A stretch of DNA of 64,000 nucleotides from positions 1 to 64,000 of the forward strand of contig JAAYCL010000032.1 in assembly GCA_012729785.1 (NCBI GenBank), read 5' to 3'. Positions 24,898 to 32,413 of this stretch are shown here, in pieces. The stretch's first letter is position 1; every line of letters begins with the position of its first letter. The stretch comes from Chlamydiota bacterium. Lineage in GTDB: Bacteria > Auribacterota > Tritonobacteria > UBA1439. Made by a program: the position numbers and the translations under genes. Below the pieces are notes generated by a model. That model was not told the DNA's origin. It saw only the letters and a list, made by a program, of their open reading frames with translations, and did no database searches.

Positions 24898-25595
24898 AGG
24901 TCGTCGTCACCTCGTCGGGGCAGGAGCTTACCTCCCCGATCGATCCCCGATTCGGACGGTGCGCGTTTTTCATGCTGGTCGACATCGATTCGATGGACGC
25001 CGTCCCCTACCCCAACGACTCCCGCCAGGCGGCGGGGGGCGCGGGGATCCAGGCGGGCCAGTTCGCGGCCTCCCTCGGCGCGGAGGCAGTCCTCACCGGA
25101 AACGTCGGTCCCAACGCGGCGCGCGTGCTCGGCGCGGCCGGGATCAAGGTCTACACCGGCATCAGCGGAACGGTCGAGGATGCGCTGCGGGCGCTCAAGG
25201 CGGGCGCGCTGCAGGTTGCACCGTCGGCGACCGTCGGCCCCCACTTCGGCACGGGAGGCGGCGGTGATCGTCACCGAGCCGGGAAGGGGCGCGCTGCACG
25301 ATCTGGAACGCCTTCGCCGTCTGTTCGCGCATTTCAGGATCGGGGCGATGGTCGTGCTCAACCGCTGCGACACGGATCGGAACCTCGCCCGGCAGACGGA
25401 GCGGTACTGCGTGGGCCACGCCCTGCCCCTGGCGGGGTCGATCCCGTTCCATCCGGCGTTCATCGATGCGGCCGTCGCCGGCCGGCCGGCGGTGGAGGAT
25501 GCGGAGGCGGGGCTGGCCGCCCGCCTGCGGGAGATCCACCGGCGCATCAGGCAGGCGCTCGCCGGGGGGTGAGGAAGACGGATGAAGCTGCTTGA
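24894..25595 (+). CDS. NifX/MTH1175-type cofactor-binding protein with off-frame tail
   Basis: Residues 1-120 are a normal dinitrogenase-cofactor (NifX/NifB-type) domain: IDPRFGRCAFFMLVDID, QAAGGAGIQAGQFAASLGAE, TGNVGPNAARVLGAAGIKVY, and LQVAPSATVGPHFGTGGG. The remaining 110 residues up to 25595 do not resemble protein; they read the antecedent of a MinD ATPase in the wrong frame. The gene seems to have been joined by a deletion to the 3' half of a minD-like gene near 25260. The domain itself is intact and paralogous to 35341-35679. Proteins of this family bind Mo-, Cu- or Fe-containing clusters. Confidence 0.75.
   Translation: MKVVVTSSGQELTSPIDPRFGRCAFFMLVDIDSMDAVPYPNDSRQAAGGAGIQAGQFAASLGAEAVLTGNVGPNAARVLGAAGIKVYTGISGTVEDALRALKAGALQVAPSATVGPHFGTGGGGDRHRAGKGRAARSGTPSPSVRAFQDRGDGRAQPLRHGSEPRPADGAVLRGPRPAPGGVDPVPSGVHRCGRRRPAGGGGCGGGAGRPPAGDPPAHQAGARRGVRKTDEAA
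25264..25572 (+). pseudogene. 3' half of a MinD-type ATPase
   Basis: From 25264 a second frame reads VIVTEPGRGALHDLERLRRL, then AMVVLNRCDTDRNLARQTER and AGSIPFHPAFIDAAVAGRPA. This is the C-terminal third of the ferredoxin-MinD ATPases seen intact at 28752 and 31182 (VTEP...GLHDL, VVNR, IPYDP). Walker A, Walker B and the ferredoxin insert are missing. A GTG at 25264 happens to lie five bases after GGAGG, so a 102-residue fragment could still be made. Confidence 0.7.
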
Positions 25596-26319
25596 GGAGA
25601 TACTCGACTCGCTCCCCGCGGGCCCGGCGGTGGAGGAGGCGTACGTCTGCTCGTTCGACGTCGCCGTCCGCAGCGCGCAATGGGGTCTCTCCTCGGCGTT
25701 CCGCGACCCGTGCGGCGGATCCCAACCGGCCTGGGTGCAGGCGGCCGGGACACTCGTCGGCCGGCCCGCGCGCGAGGTCGCCGCGTACGCCCTCTCCGAC
25801 CGCCTCCTGGAGGCGTCGCTCGGGATGGCCGCGGTCAACTCCCTCCTCGACCCGGAACAGTTCGTGTTGCACGAGATCAACGCGGCGCAGCTCGTCGCGG
25901 AGAAGGGCCGGGGGAAACGAGTGGCCGTCGTGGGGTCGTTCCCGTTCCTCGAACGGATCCGCGCTGCGGCCGCGAGCCTCCGCGTGGCGCACCGGCCCCC
26001 GTGGGAGGGGCGCGAGGGGGTCGAGGAGGCGCGCCGCATCCTCCCCGAAGCCGAGGTCGTCGCCGTCACCGGGAGCTCCTTCATCAACCACACCGCCGGG
26101 GAGCTCCTGGCCCTGTGCCCGAACGCCTACACGCTGGTCCTGGGCCCGACCACCCCCCTCTCCCCCGTTCTCTTCCGGCACGGGGTCGACGCGATCTGCG
26201 CCGCCCTCGTCGCCGACCCGGCGCAGGCGCTGCCGTGCATCCTGCAGGGCGCCCCGTTCCGGATGATCGAGGGGATGCGGCTGGTGACGGCGTTCAGGAA
26301 CGAAGGGACCGTCCGGTGA
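25582..26319 (+). CDS. DUF364 putative heavy-metal chelation protein
   Basis: A 245-residue protein of the DUF4213/DUF364 type: N-terminal SFDVAVRSAQWGLSSAFRDP, then AAYALSDRLLEASLGMAAVN, and a Rossmann-like second half with KRVAVVGSFPF, VVAVTGSSFINHT and LVLGPTTPLSPVLF. Family members have a fold likened to metal chelation and are common in operons for metal cofactors in anaerobes. The stop overlaps the GTG of the sigma-54 activator (GTGA), so the two are cotranslated. Function is not demonstrated. Confidence 0.8.
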   Translation: MKLLEEILDSLPAGPAVEEAYVCSFDVAVRSAQWGLSSAFRDPCGGSQPAWVQAAGTLVGRPAREVAAYALSDRLLEASLGMAAVNSLLDPEQFVLHEINAAQLVAEKGRGKRVAVVGSFPFLERIRAAAASLRVAHRPPWEGREGVEEARRILPEAEVVAVTGSSFINHTAGELLALCPNAYTLVLGPTTPLSPVLFRHGVDAICAALVADPAQALPCILQGAPFRMIEGMRLVTAFRNEGTVR

Positions 26320-27704
26320 CCGCGCGCAGAACGAGGCGGAAAGAGACGGGGATCGGGGCGCCGACCGGGGCCATCCTGGAGAGCATCTCGGACGGCGTCT
26401 TCACCGTCGACGATACATGGCGCATCACCTCGTTCAACCGCGCGGCCGAGGAGATCACCGGCGTTCCGCGCCGGGAGGCGATCGGCCGGCTCTGCATGGA
26501 GGTGTTCCGTTCCAGCATGTGCGAGGCCCACTGCGCGCTGCGCCGCACCCTCAAGACAGGCGCGCCGGTCATCGGCCGTTCCGGCTACATCGTCACCGCC
26601 GCCGGCGAACGGATCCCCATCAGCGTCTCCACCGCCGTGCTGCGGGACGCGGCCGGCCGTCTCATCGGGGGCGCGGAGACGTTCCGGGACCTTCGCGAGA
26701 TCGAGGCCCTCCGCCGCGCACTCGAGGGGAAATGGAGGATCGGCGACCTCGCGAGTCGCAGCCCCCTGATGCAAAGGGTATTCGAGATGCTCCCGGCCAT
26801 CGCCGCCAGCCCGAGCACGGTCCTCGTTTCGGGGGAAACCGGAACGGGCAAGGAGGTCGTGGCGCGCACGATCCACTCCCTCAGCCCCCGCCGCAGGGGC
26901 CCGTTCATCGCCGTCAGCTGCGGTTCGCTGCCCGACACGCTTCTCGAATCGGAGCTTTTCGGCTACAAGGCGGGGGCGTTCACCGGGGCGGAGAGGGACA
27001 AACCGGGGCGCTTCTCCCTTGCGCGCGGCGGCACCCTCTTCCTCGACGAGATCGGCGAGGTGAGCCCGGCACTCCAGGTCCGTCTCCTGCGGGTACTGCA
27101 GGACAGGACCTACGAACCGCTGGGAGCGACCCGCTCGGAATCGACGGACGCGCGGATCATCGTCGCCACGCACCGGGACCTGGCCGCGCGCGTTCAGGCG
27201 GGCGCGTTCCGGGAGGATCTCTACTACCGCGTGAACGTGATCCGCGTGGAACTCCCCCCCCTTCGCCGGCGCAAGGAGGACATCCCCCTTCTGGCGGGCC
27301 AGTTCATCGAACGGTTCAACCGCATGCAGGGAAAGGCCGTCCCCGGGATCGCCCCCGAGGCGCTCTCGCTCCTGATGGCCCACCAGTGGCCCGGGAACGT
27401 GCGTGAACTCGAAAACGTCATCGAACGCTCCTTCATCCTGTGCGCGGACGGGCTCATCGGGATCGAACACCTCCCGGAGGAGCTGACGGCGCATGCCGCA
27501 CCGTCGGGGTCCGCGATACGCTCCTCCCATGAGCTTTTGGATGCCCAGGCCATCCGCGCCGCGCTCGAGAAGAGCGGCGGCAGCCGCCTTGCAGCCGCGC
27601 GCGAGCTCGGAATCCACAAGACCACCCTGTTCCGCAGGATCAAGAAGCTCCGCATACGCCTCCCGGACCGCGACGGCCGTCGCCGGAACGCGCGCTCGCA
27701 GTAG
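26316..27704 (+). CDS. Sigma-54-dependent transcriptional activator (PAS-AAA+-Fis)
   Basis: A 462-residue enhancer-binding protein. PAS domain about 20-120 with a cysteine group (CMEVFRSSMCEAHC) that could hold a cluster or sense redox. AAA+ domain about 145-370: Walker A GETGTGKE, the sigma-54 contact ESELFGYKAGAFTGAERD, Walker B GGTLFLDEIGE. C-terminal Fis-type helix-turn-helix RLAAARELGIHKTTLFRRIK. The GTG start overlaps the upstream stop. A good -24/-12 promoter lies 130 bases past its end, before the NifX/ORP-like operon, which parallels DVU2106 and the orange-protein operons in Desulfovibrio vulgaris. Confidence 0.92.
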   Translation: MTARRTRRKETGIGAPTGAILESISDGVFTVDDTWRITSFNRAAEEITGVPRREAIGRLCMEVFRSSMCEAHCALRRTLKTGAPVIGRSGYIVTAAGERIPISVSTAVLRDAAGRLIGGAETFRDLREIEALRRALEGKWRIGDLASRSPLMQRVFEMLPAIAASPSTVLVSGETGTGKEVVARTIHSLSPRRRGPFIAVSCGSLPDTLLESELFGYKAGAFTGAERDKPGRFSLARGGTLFLDEIGEVSPALQVRLLRVLQDRTYEPLGATRSESTDARIIVATHRDLAARVQAGAFREDLYYRVNVIRVELPPLRRRKEDIPLLAGQFIERFNRMQGKAVPGIAPEALSLLMAHQWPGNVRELENVIERSFILCADGLIGIEHLPEELTAHAAPSGSAIRSSHELLDAQAIRAALEKSGGSRLAAARELGIHKTTLFRRIKKLRIRLPDRDGRRRNARSQ

Positions 27705-27733
27705 CGCATCCGCTACTGTATTTCGCCCCATGG

Positions 27734-27749
27734 GTTGCGCACATGCAAC
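27734..27749. promoter_or_regulatory. Candidate enhancer site for the sigma-54 activator
   Basis: Inverted repeat GTTGC-N6-GCAAC centred about 95 bases upstream of the -24/-12 promoter, a usual distance for activator binding sites. An AT-rich patch (27801-27815) lies between the two. Only one copy is seen. Confidence 0.4.
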
Positions 27750-27835
27750 TCAGCTTCGATCATCCCGCGCCGCCCATAACTCGTAACGTATTCCCGGGCA
27801 AAATGATAAATGTTAGCACCCCATTCCAGTCAGGG

Positions 27836-27851
27836 TGGAACGACATATGCT
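27836..27851 (+). promoter_or_regulatory. Sigma-54 (-24/-12) promoter of the ORP-like operon
   Basis: TGGAACGACATATGCT: GG at -24 and GC at -12 are separated by exactly 10 bases. It matches the consensus TGGCACG-N4-TTGC at all but two positions. The first gene begins at 27886, about 35 bases downstream, and the cognate type of activator is encoded immediately upstream. Confidence 0.7.
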
Positions 27852-27885
27852 TCCCTCAAGGTAAGAAAGGACCTCGGGATCCCAT

Positions 27886-28293
27886 ATGAGCAAGGCGGCA
27901 TTCGCCTGTTGGGACAATCGGATTGCGCCGGTCTTTGACACGGCACGGGAGATCCGCCTCGTTGAAACCGACGGGGGGGAAATCGCCGCGGAATCGCGGG
28001 AGCATCTTGGCGAGGGCCTTCCGGCGCAGCGGGCGCTTCGTCTCGCCGAGCTCGGCGTCGACACGCTCGTCTGCGGGGCGATTTCGAGGCCCCTGCACGA
28101 GATGATCGTCTCATCCGGCATACGGGTGTTCCCGTTCATCGCGGGAGATTTGAAGGAGATCATCCGGGCATGGCGGGCGGACGCCCTGCGGAGCGACGCA
28201 TTTGCCATGCCGGGCTGTTGCGGGCGCGTCGGGTGGCGCGGCCGCGGGAGGGGCCGCCGGGGCGGATGCCGGCGGGGAAGAATCGATCGGTGA
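27886..28293 (+). CDS. NifX/ORP-like cofactor-binding protein
   Basis: A 135-residue protein. SKAAFACWDNRIAPVFDTAR at the N-terminus and LAELGVDTLVCGAISRPLHE in the middle identify a dinitrogenase-cofactor-type (NifX) domain. The C-terminus has PGCCGRVGWRGRGRG, cysteine- and glycine/arginine-rich, as in many members of this group. First gene after the sigma-54 promoter and the best positional equivalent of the orange protein gene, though the sequence does not show which metal cluster is bound. Confidence 0.8.
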   Translation: MSKAAFACWDNRIAPVFDTAREIRLVETDGGEIAAESREHLGEGLPAQRALRLAELGVDTLVCGAISRPLHEMIVSSGIRVFPFIAGDLKEIIRAWRADALRSDAFAMPGCCGRVGWRGRGRGRRGGCRRGRIDR

Positions 28294-28325
28294 CTAAACA
28301 GACATACGGAAAGGAGGGTGCGACG

Positions 28326-28709
28326 ATGCCACGGGGAGATGGAACGGGGCCCGCGGGAATGGGCCCGATGACGGGAAGGGCGGCCGGATACTGCGCGGGG
28401 TTTGGAACGCCTGGCTACGCCAACCCAGGCGTGGGAGGCGGGTTCGGGCCGGGATACGGGCGCGGACGCGGCTTCGGGATGGGCTTCGGGCGCGGACGCG
28501 GCTTCGGGATGGGCTTCGGACGGGGCTGGCGGAACTGGCGCTGGGCGGCGGGCCCGGCGGGGGTGGGCGGGTTTCCCGCTCCGTACGTCGGGGATCCCGA
28601 TCCCGAGATGGAGAAGCTGGCGTTGAAGCGCCAGGCCGACGCCCTGCAGTCCGAGCTGGAGATGATCAAGAAGCGCCTCAGCGAGGTCGAAGCGGCGGCG
28701 GAGAAGTAG
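28326..28709 (+). CDS. DUF5320 glycine-rich protein
   Basis: A 127-residue protein beginning MPRGDGTGPAGMGPMTGRAA, the hallmark of DUF5320, followed by a glycine/phenylalanine/arginine-rich middle with a perfect 30-bp DNA duplication, and a C-terminal coiled coil (KLALKRQADALQSELEMIKK and on, about 98-125). DUF5320 genes sit in NifX/MinD clusters. GGAGGG lies close upstream of the ATG. A scaffold or metal-delivery role is plausible but unproven. Confidence 0.8.
   Translation: MPRGDGTGPAGMGPMTGRAAGYCAGFGTPGYANPGVGGGFGPGYGRGRGFGMGFGRGRGFGMGFGRGWRNWRWAAGPAGVGGFPAPYVGDPDPEMEKLALKRQADALQSELEMIKKRLSEVEAAAEK
28458..28517 (+). repeat. Perfect 30-bp tandem duplication within the DUF5320 gene
   Basis: Bases 28458-28487 and 28488-28517 are identical; each encodes ten residues of the Gly/Phe/Arg segment (GRGRGFGMGF). 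The repeat keeps frame and suggests recent length change by slippage. Confidence 0.9.
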
Positions 28710-28751
28710 GCGCCGCGGAGGCACCCGGATGAAAACACGGCGGGAAGATCC

Positions 28752-29603
28752 ATGATCCTGGCGATCGCCTCGGGCAAGGGAGGGACCGGCAAGACGACCG
28801 TCGCCCTGAATCTGGCGCGCACGTTCGCGGCGCCGGTCCAGCTCCTGGACTGCGACGTGGAGGAGCCCAACTGCCACCTGTTCCTGCGCGGGGAAGGGGC
28901 TGTTTCGGAGATCGTCTCGATCCCCGTCCCCGAGGTGGACGCGGCCCTGTGCGACGCATGCGGCGAATGCGGCCGGTTCTGCGAATACCACGCCATCGCC
29001 GCCTTCGGGTCCGGTCCCCCGGTCGTCTTCCCGGAGATGTGCCACGGATGCGGCGGATGCGCGCGGGTCTGCCCGCGAGGCGCCATCCGCGAGCGGGACC
29101 GGCGCATCGGGATCGTCGAGACGAAGCAGACGGGCGCGATCACGCTTGTCCAGGGGCGCCTCGACGTCGGCGCGGCGATGGCGCCGCCGCTCATCCGGGC
29201 GGTGAAGGCACGCCTGCGGGGCGACATACCCGCGATCCTGGATGCGCCCCCCGGGACCTCGTGCCCGGTGATCGCCGCAATCCGCGGGGCGAATCTGGCC
29301 CTGCTGGTCACCGAGCCCACGCCGTTCGGCCTGCACGACCTCACGCTCGCCGTGGAGATGGCGCGCGGGATCGGGGTCCCCTTCGGCGTGGTCGTCAACC
29401 GCGTCGGGATCGGGGATGACCGGGTCCGCCGCTTCTGCGAAAAGGAGGGGGTGCCGATCCTCGCGGAGATCCCGGACGACCGCAAAATCGCGGAGGCGTA
29501 TTCCCGGGGAGAACTGCTCCTGGATGCCCTCCCGGGATACCGGGCGCTGTTCGAGCGTCTCCTGGAGAACGCGATGGGCGGCCGCGCCGCCGAAAGGAGA
29601 TGA
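28752..29603 (+). CDS. MinD-type ATPase with ferredoxin insert (first)
   Basis: A 283-residue deviant-Walker ATPase: MILAIASGKGGTGKTTVALN, LLDCDVEEPN, then two 4Fe-4S motifs inserted at about 60-115 (CDACGECGRFCEYHAI; CHGCGGCARVCPRGAI), Walker B AILDAPPGTSCPV, and VTEPTPFGLHDL. These proteins are paired in ORP complexes (DVU2103/2104 in Desulfovibrio) and are thought to load or handle a metal cluster in an ATP-dependent way. Its partner is at 31182. Confidence 0.9.
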   Translation: MILAIASGKGGTGKTTVALNLARTFAAPVQLLDCDVEEPNCHLFLRGEGAVSEIVSIPVPEVDAALCDACGECGRFCEYHAIAAFGSGPPVVFPEMCHGCGGCARVCPRGAIRERDRRIGIVETKQTGAITLVQGRLDVGAAMAPPLIRAVKARLRGDIPAILDAPPGTSCPVIAAIRGANLALLVTEPTPFGLHDLTLAVEMARGIGVPFGVVVNRVGIGDDRVRRFCEKEGVPILAEIPDDRKIAEAYSRGELLLDALPGYRALFERLLENAMGGRAAERR

Positions 29604-29606
29604 GCC

Positions 29607-29861
29607 GTGCCGACCTATGAGTACGAGTGCTCGGAGTGCGGCGGGAGGTTCGAGCGCCGGCAGGCCATCTCCAACGCCCCGGTTTCAAACTGTCCCGACT
29701 GCGGCGGGAAGGTCCGCCGCCTGATCAGCGGCGGGGCGGGTCTCCTCGTCAAGGGGGGCGGACGCGCCCGCGGCGCAAACGGCTGCTCGTTCGAGGCATC
29801 CGGCACGACCTGCTGCGGCAGGAACGGGCCGTGCGGGAAACCGTGCGGAGGAGCGGGATGA
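29607..29861 (+). CDS. FmdB-type zinc ribbon protein
   Basis: An 84-residue protein with the FmdB pattern PTYEYECSECGGRFE...CPDCGGKVRRLISGG. The two CxxC pairs form a zinc ribbon. The C-terminus is Cys/Gly-rich (TTCCGRNGPCGKPCGG). Start is GTG with AAAGGAG nine bases upstream; the stop overlaps the next gene by ATGA. Zinc ribbons of this family are often encoded with metal-enzyme genes; the role is unknown. Confidence 0.8.
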   Translation: MPTYEYECSECGGRFERRQAISNAPVSNCPDCGGKVRRLISGGAGLLVKGGGRARGANGCSFEASGTTCCGRNGPCGKPCGGAG

Positions 29862-30805
29862 CGACCCCTCCCCCTTCCCGCGTCTACGGCCCTGTCCCCT
29901 CGCGGCGCCTGGGACGCTCCCTTGGCGTCGACCTCGTGCCGTACAAGGTCTGCACCTACGACTGCGTCTACTGCCAGCTCGGGCGCACGACGAGCAAGAC
30001 CCTCCGACGCGAAGAATACGTTTGCATCGACGAGGTCGTCGCGGAGCTGAAGGAGAAGCTCTCCGCCGGCCCCTCGCCCGACTGGATCGGTCTGGCGGGA
30101 TCGGGCGAGCCGACGCTGAACCTGCGCATCGGCGACTGCATCGAAAAGATCAGGTCCCTGACCAGGATCCCCGTCGCCGTCCTCACCAACGGATCGCTCC
30201 TCTGGACCCCCGAGGTCAGGGACGGGCTGATGGGGGCCGATCTCGTGTTGCCGTCGCTCGACGCGGGCGACGAGGAGCTGTTCCGACTGGTGAACCGCCC
30301 GCATTTGGGGATCGAATTCCAGGCGATGGCGGAAGGACTCGTCGAGTTCGCCGCGCGGTTTCCTCGATCCGTATGGCTGGAGGTGATGCTGCTCGCCGGC
30401 GTCACCGCGGTCGAGGCGGAGGTGAAAAAGCTCGCCGCCCTCGCGCGGCGGATCGGGGCGGAACGGGTCCAGCTCAACACCGTCGTGCGTCCGCCGTGCG
30501 AGGCATTCGCCTCCGCCGTGCCGACGCACCGGATGGAGTCCTTTGCCGCCCTCTTCAGCCCGCCGGCGGAGCTGATCTGCCCCCCCGCGAACGCGCCGCC
30601 GTCGGGCGCGGACCGCGCCGCGAGCGACGAGGATATCCTGGCCTTGCTGCGCAGGCGCCCCTGCACGGCGCAGGGGCTCGCGGAGGGCCTGGGGATACAC
30701 GTCGCCGAGGCGGTGAAGCGGCTGCAGGAGCTCGCCGCGCGGCGTCTTGTCGCCTCGACGCACAGGGACGGCGCCGTGTACCACACGGCGGCGGGGAACG
30801 GATGA
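29858..30805 (+). CDS. Radical SAM protein with C-terminal winged-helix domain
   Basis: A 315-residue enzyme: YGPVPSRRLGRSLGVDLVPY leads into the cluster motif CTYDCVYCQLG (CxxxCxxC, about 28-38); GLAGSGEPTLN is the SAM segment. The last 70 residues (DEDILALLRRRPCTAQGLAE) form a winged helix. This is a widespread group next to NifX/MinD genes, with no known reaction. ATGA overlaps on both sides. Confidence 0.85.
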   Translation: MTTPPPSRVYGPVPSRRLGRSLGVDLVPYKVCTYDCVYCQLGRTTSKTLRREEYVCIDEVVAELKEKLSAGPSPDWIGLAGSGEPTLNLRIGDCIEKIRSLTRIPVAVLTNGSLLWTPEVRDGLMGADLVLPSLDAGDEELFRLVNRPHLGIEFQAMAEGLVEFAARFPRSVWLEVMLLAGVTAVEAEVKKLAALARRIGAERVQLNTVVRPPCEAFASAVPTHRMESFAALFSPPAELICPPANAPPSGADRAASDEDILALLRRRPCTAQGLAEGLGIHVAEAVKRLQELAARRLVASTHRDGAVYHTAAGNG

Positions 30806-31200
30806 ACGACTACGATTTCCAGGCGGGGATCGCCCGACAGATGGAGAAGGAAACCCGCGCGCGGCGCATCCTCGGCGTCTCCGGTGCGGACGGACCGGAA
30901 AAGATCAGGAAGGCGTTCCGGCTCCTCATGCTCAATCCCGGTTCCACGCATGCCGCGGCGAAAAGGCGAAGGAGGCGCGGCGTTCTCGGCTCGGCGAGAT
31001 GCTGGGAGCCGGATGCCGCGGTCCGGCTCCCACGGAACGTTGTTCCCGGGGCGGCGCACGCCCGAATCCACCGCGAGCCGCACGCCGATTTCTATATCGT
31101 ACGGCTGACCAAGGGCAAGGGCGGCACGCCGCCCCCCGGGACGCGCAACGGGCCGAGGAAGCCCGCGGAGGCCCGATACGGATGCCCAGGGAACTCGTGA
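30802..31200 (+). CDS. Short protein with J-domain-like N-terminus, probably frayed
   Basis: Starts MNDYDFQAGIARQMEKETRA and continues RRILGVSGADGPEKIRKAFR, which looks like helices I-II of a J-domain. The HPD loop is absent, and the expected helix III (EKAKEARRSRLGEMLGAGC) appears in a neighbouring frame from about 30955. That suggests a frameshift there. The rest of the frame is Arg/Pro-rich. Overlaps the upstream stop by ATGA and the next gene by 19 bases. Coding status past about residue 48 is doubtful. Confidence 0.4.
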   Translation: MNDYDFQAGIARQMEKETRARRILGVSGADGPEKIRKAFRLLMLNPGSTHAAAKRRRRRGVLGSARCWEPDAAVRLPRNVVPGAAHARIHREPHADFYIVRLTKGKGGTPPPGTRNGPRKPAEARYGCPGNS

Positions 31201-32087
31201 TCATCAGCGGCAAAGGGGGAACCGGCAAGACGAGCGTCACGGCCGCCTTTGCCGTCCTGGCGGGGAAGGCGGTCATGGCCGACTGCGACGTGGACGCGGC
31301 GGACCTGCACCTCGTCCTCGCGCCGCAGGTGCGGGAGCGCCATGAATTCCGCAGCGGACACGAGGCCGTCATACATCCCGACGCCTGCACCGGCTGCGGC
31401 GCGTGCGCGTCCCTCTGCCGGTATGCCGCGGCGGTTCCGCACTCAAATGAGGGCGGAAGAACGGTCTACACGATCGACCCGGTCTCCTGCGAGGGGTGCG
31501 GCGTCTGCGTCAGGTTCTGCCCGGCGCACGCCATCGATTTCCCCGAGCAGCGCTGCGGCGAATGGATGGTTTCAACCACCCGGTGCGGCCCGATGGTGCA
31601 CGCGCGTCTCGCCGCCGCGGCCGAGAACTCGGGAAAGCTGGTCACCGCCGTCCGCCGGGAGGCGCGCCGCATCGCCGCGGAGGAGAATCGACCGCTCATC
31701 ATCGTGGACGGCCCTCCGGGCATCGGCTGCCCGGTGATCGCCTCCCTCGGCGGCGCCTCGCTTGTGCTGGTCGTGACGGAACCCACCGTCTCCGGCATAC
31801 ACGACCTCCGGCGGGTCCTCTCCCTTGCCCGCCATTTCAAGGTGCCGGCGGCGGTGTGCGTGAACAAGTGGGATCTCAACCCGGCGATGGCGGCGGGGAT
31901 CGAAACCGAGGCGCGGGCCTGCGCCGCCCCTCCGGCGGGGAGGATCCCCTACGATCCGTCCGTCACCGCGGCGCAGATGGCGGGGACAAGCGTGGTCGAG
32001 CTCGGCGGCGGTGAGGCGGCGCAGGCGATCGGGCGGCTGTGGAACACGGTGAACGGAATCCTTTCGCGAAACGGTACAACCGGGTAA
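31182..32087 (+). CDS. MinD-type ATPase with ferredoxin insert (second)
   Basis: A 301-residue paralog of the 28752 protein: LVIISGKGGTGKTSVTAAFA, MADCDVDAADLH, two 4Fe-4S motifs (CTGCGACASLCRYAA; CEGCGVCVRFCPAHAI) at about 66-115, LIIVDGPPGIGCPVIA, VTEPTVSGIHDL and VCVNKWDLN. The two paralogs probably form the heterodimer known from ORP complexes. The final residues RLWNTVNGI are normal for the family. Confidence 0.9.
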   Translation: MPRELVIISGKGGTGKTSVTAAFAVLAGKAVMADCDVDAADLHLVLAPQVRERHEFRSGHEAVIHPDACTGCGACASLCRYAAAVPHSNEGGRTVYTIDPVSCEGCGVCVRFCPAHAIDFPEQRCGEWMVSTTRCGPMVHARLAAAAENSGKLVTAVRREARRIAAEENRPLIIVDGPPGIGCPVIASLGGASLVLVVTEPTVSGIHDLRRVLSLARHFKVPAAVCVNKWDLNPAMAAGIETEARACAAPPAGRIPYDPSVTAAQMAGTSVVELGGGEAAQAIGRLWNTVNGILSRNGTTG

Positions 32088-32104
32088 CGGAAAGGGGGCG
32101 CGCG

Positions 32105-32335
32105 ATGCCGAGGGGAGACGGGACGGGGCCGATGGGCCGGGGCCCGGGAACGGGACGCGGCCGGGGCATGGGCGCGGGCGGAGGGATGGGGCGAATGGGG
32201 GGAAGCAGACCGGGGGCGGGGCCGGGCGGCGACTGCGTCTGCCCCTCCTGCGGAGCGAGAGCGGTTCATCGGGCGGGTATCCCCTGTTTCGATCTGAAAT
32301 GCCCGAAGTGCGGAACGCCGATGCTGCGAGGGTGA
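32105..32335 (+). CDS. Small DUF5320-headed zinc-binding protein
   Basis: A 76-residue protein whose start MPRGDGTGPMGRGPGTGRGR repeats the DUF5320 head of the 28326 gene. Its second half is a zinc-ribbon-like CVCPSCGARAVHRAGIPC and CPKCGTPMLRG instead of a coiled coil. AAAGGGGGCGCG precedes the ATG. Probably a metal-binding accessory of the same complex; not characterised. Confidence 0.72.
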   Translation: MPRGDGTGPMGRGPGTGRGRGMGAGGGMGRMGGSRPGAGPGGDCVCPSCGARAVHRAGIPCFDLKCPKCGTPMLRG

Positions 32336-32413
32336 GCGATCACAGCGAACAGCCGCGGAGGGATGCGGCGGAGCACCGCCGGCATACACGCGGGGGCCGG
32401 CACAGGGATTTGT

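Noticed and set aside
28415-29485. A Pro/Ser/Lys-rich minus-strand frame with PKP repeats
   Set aside because: Its repeats are the complement of the Gly-rich DUF5320 gene and the MinD gene.
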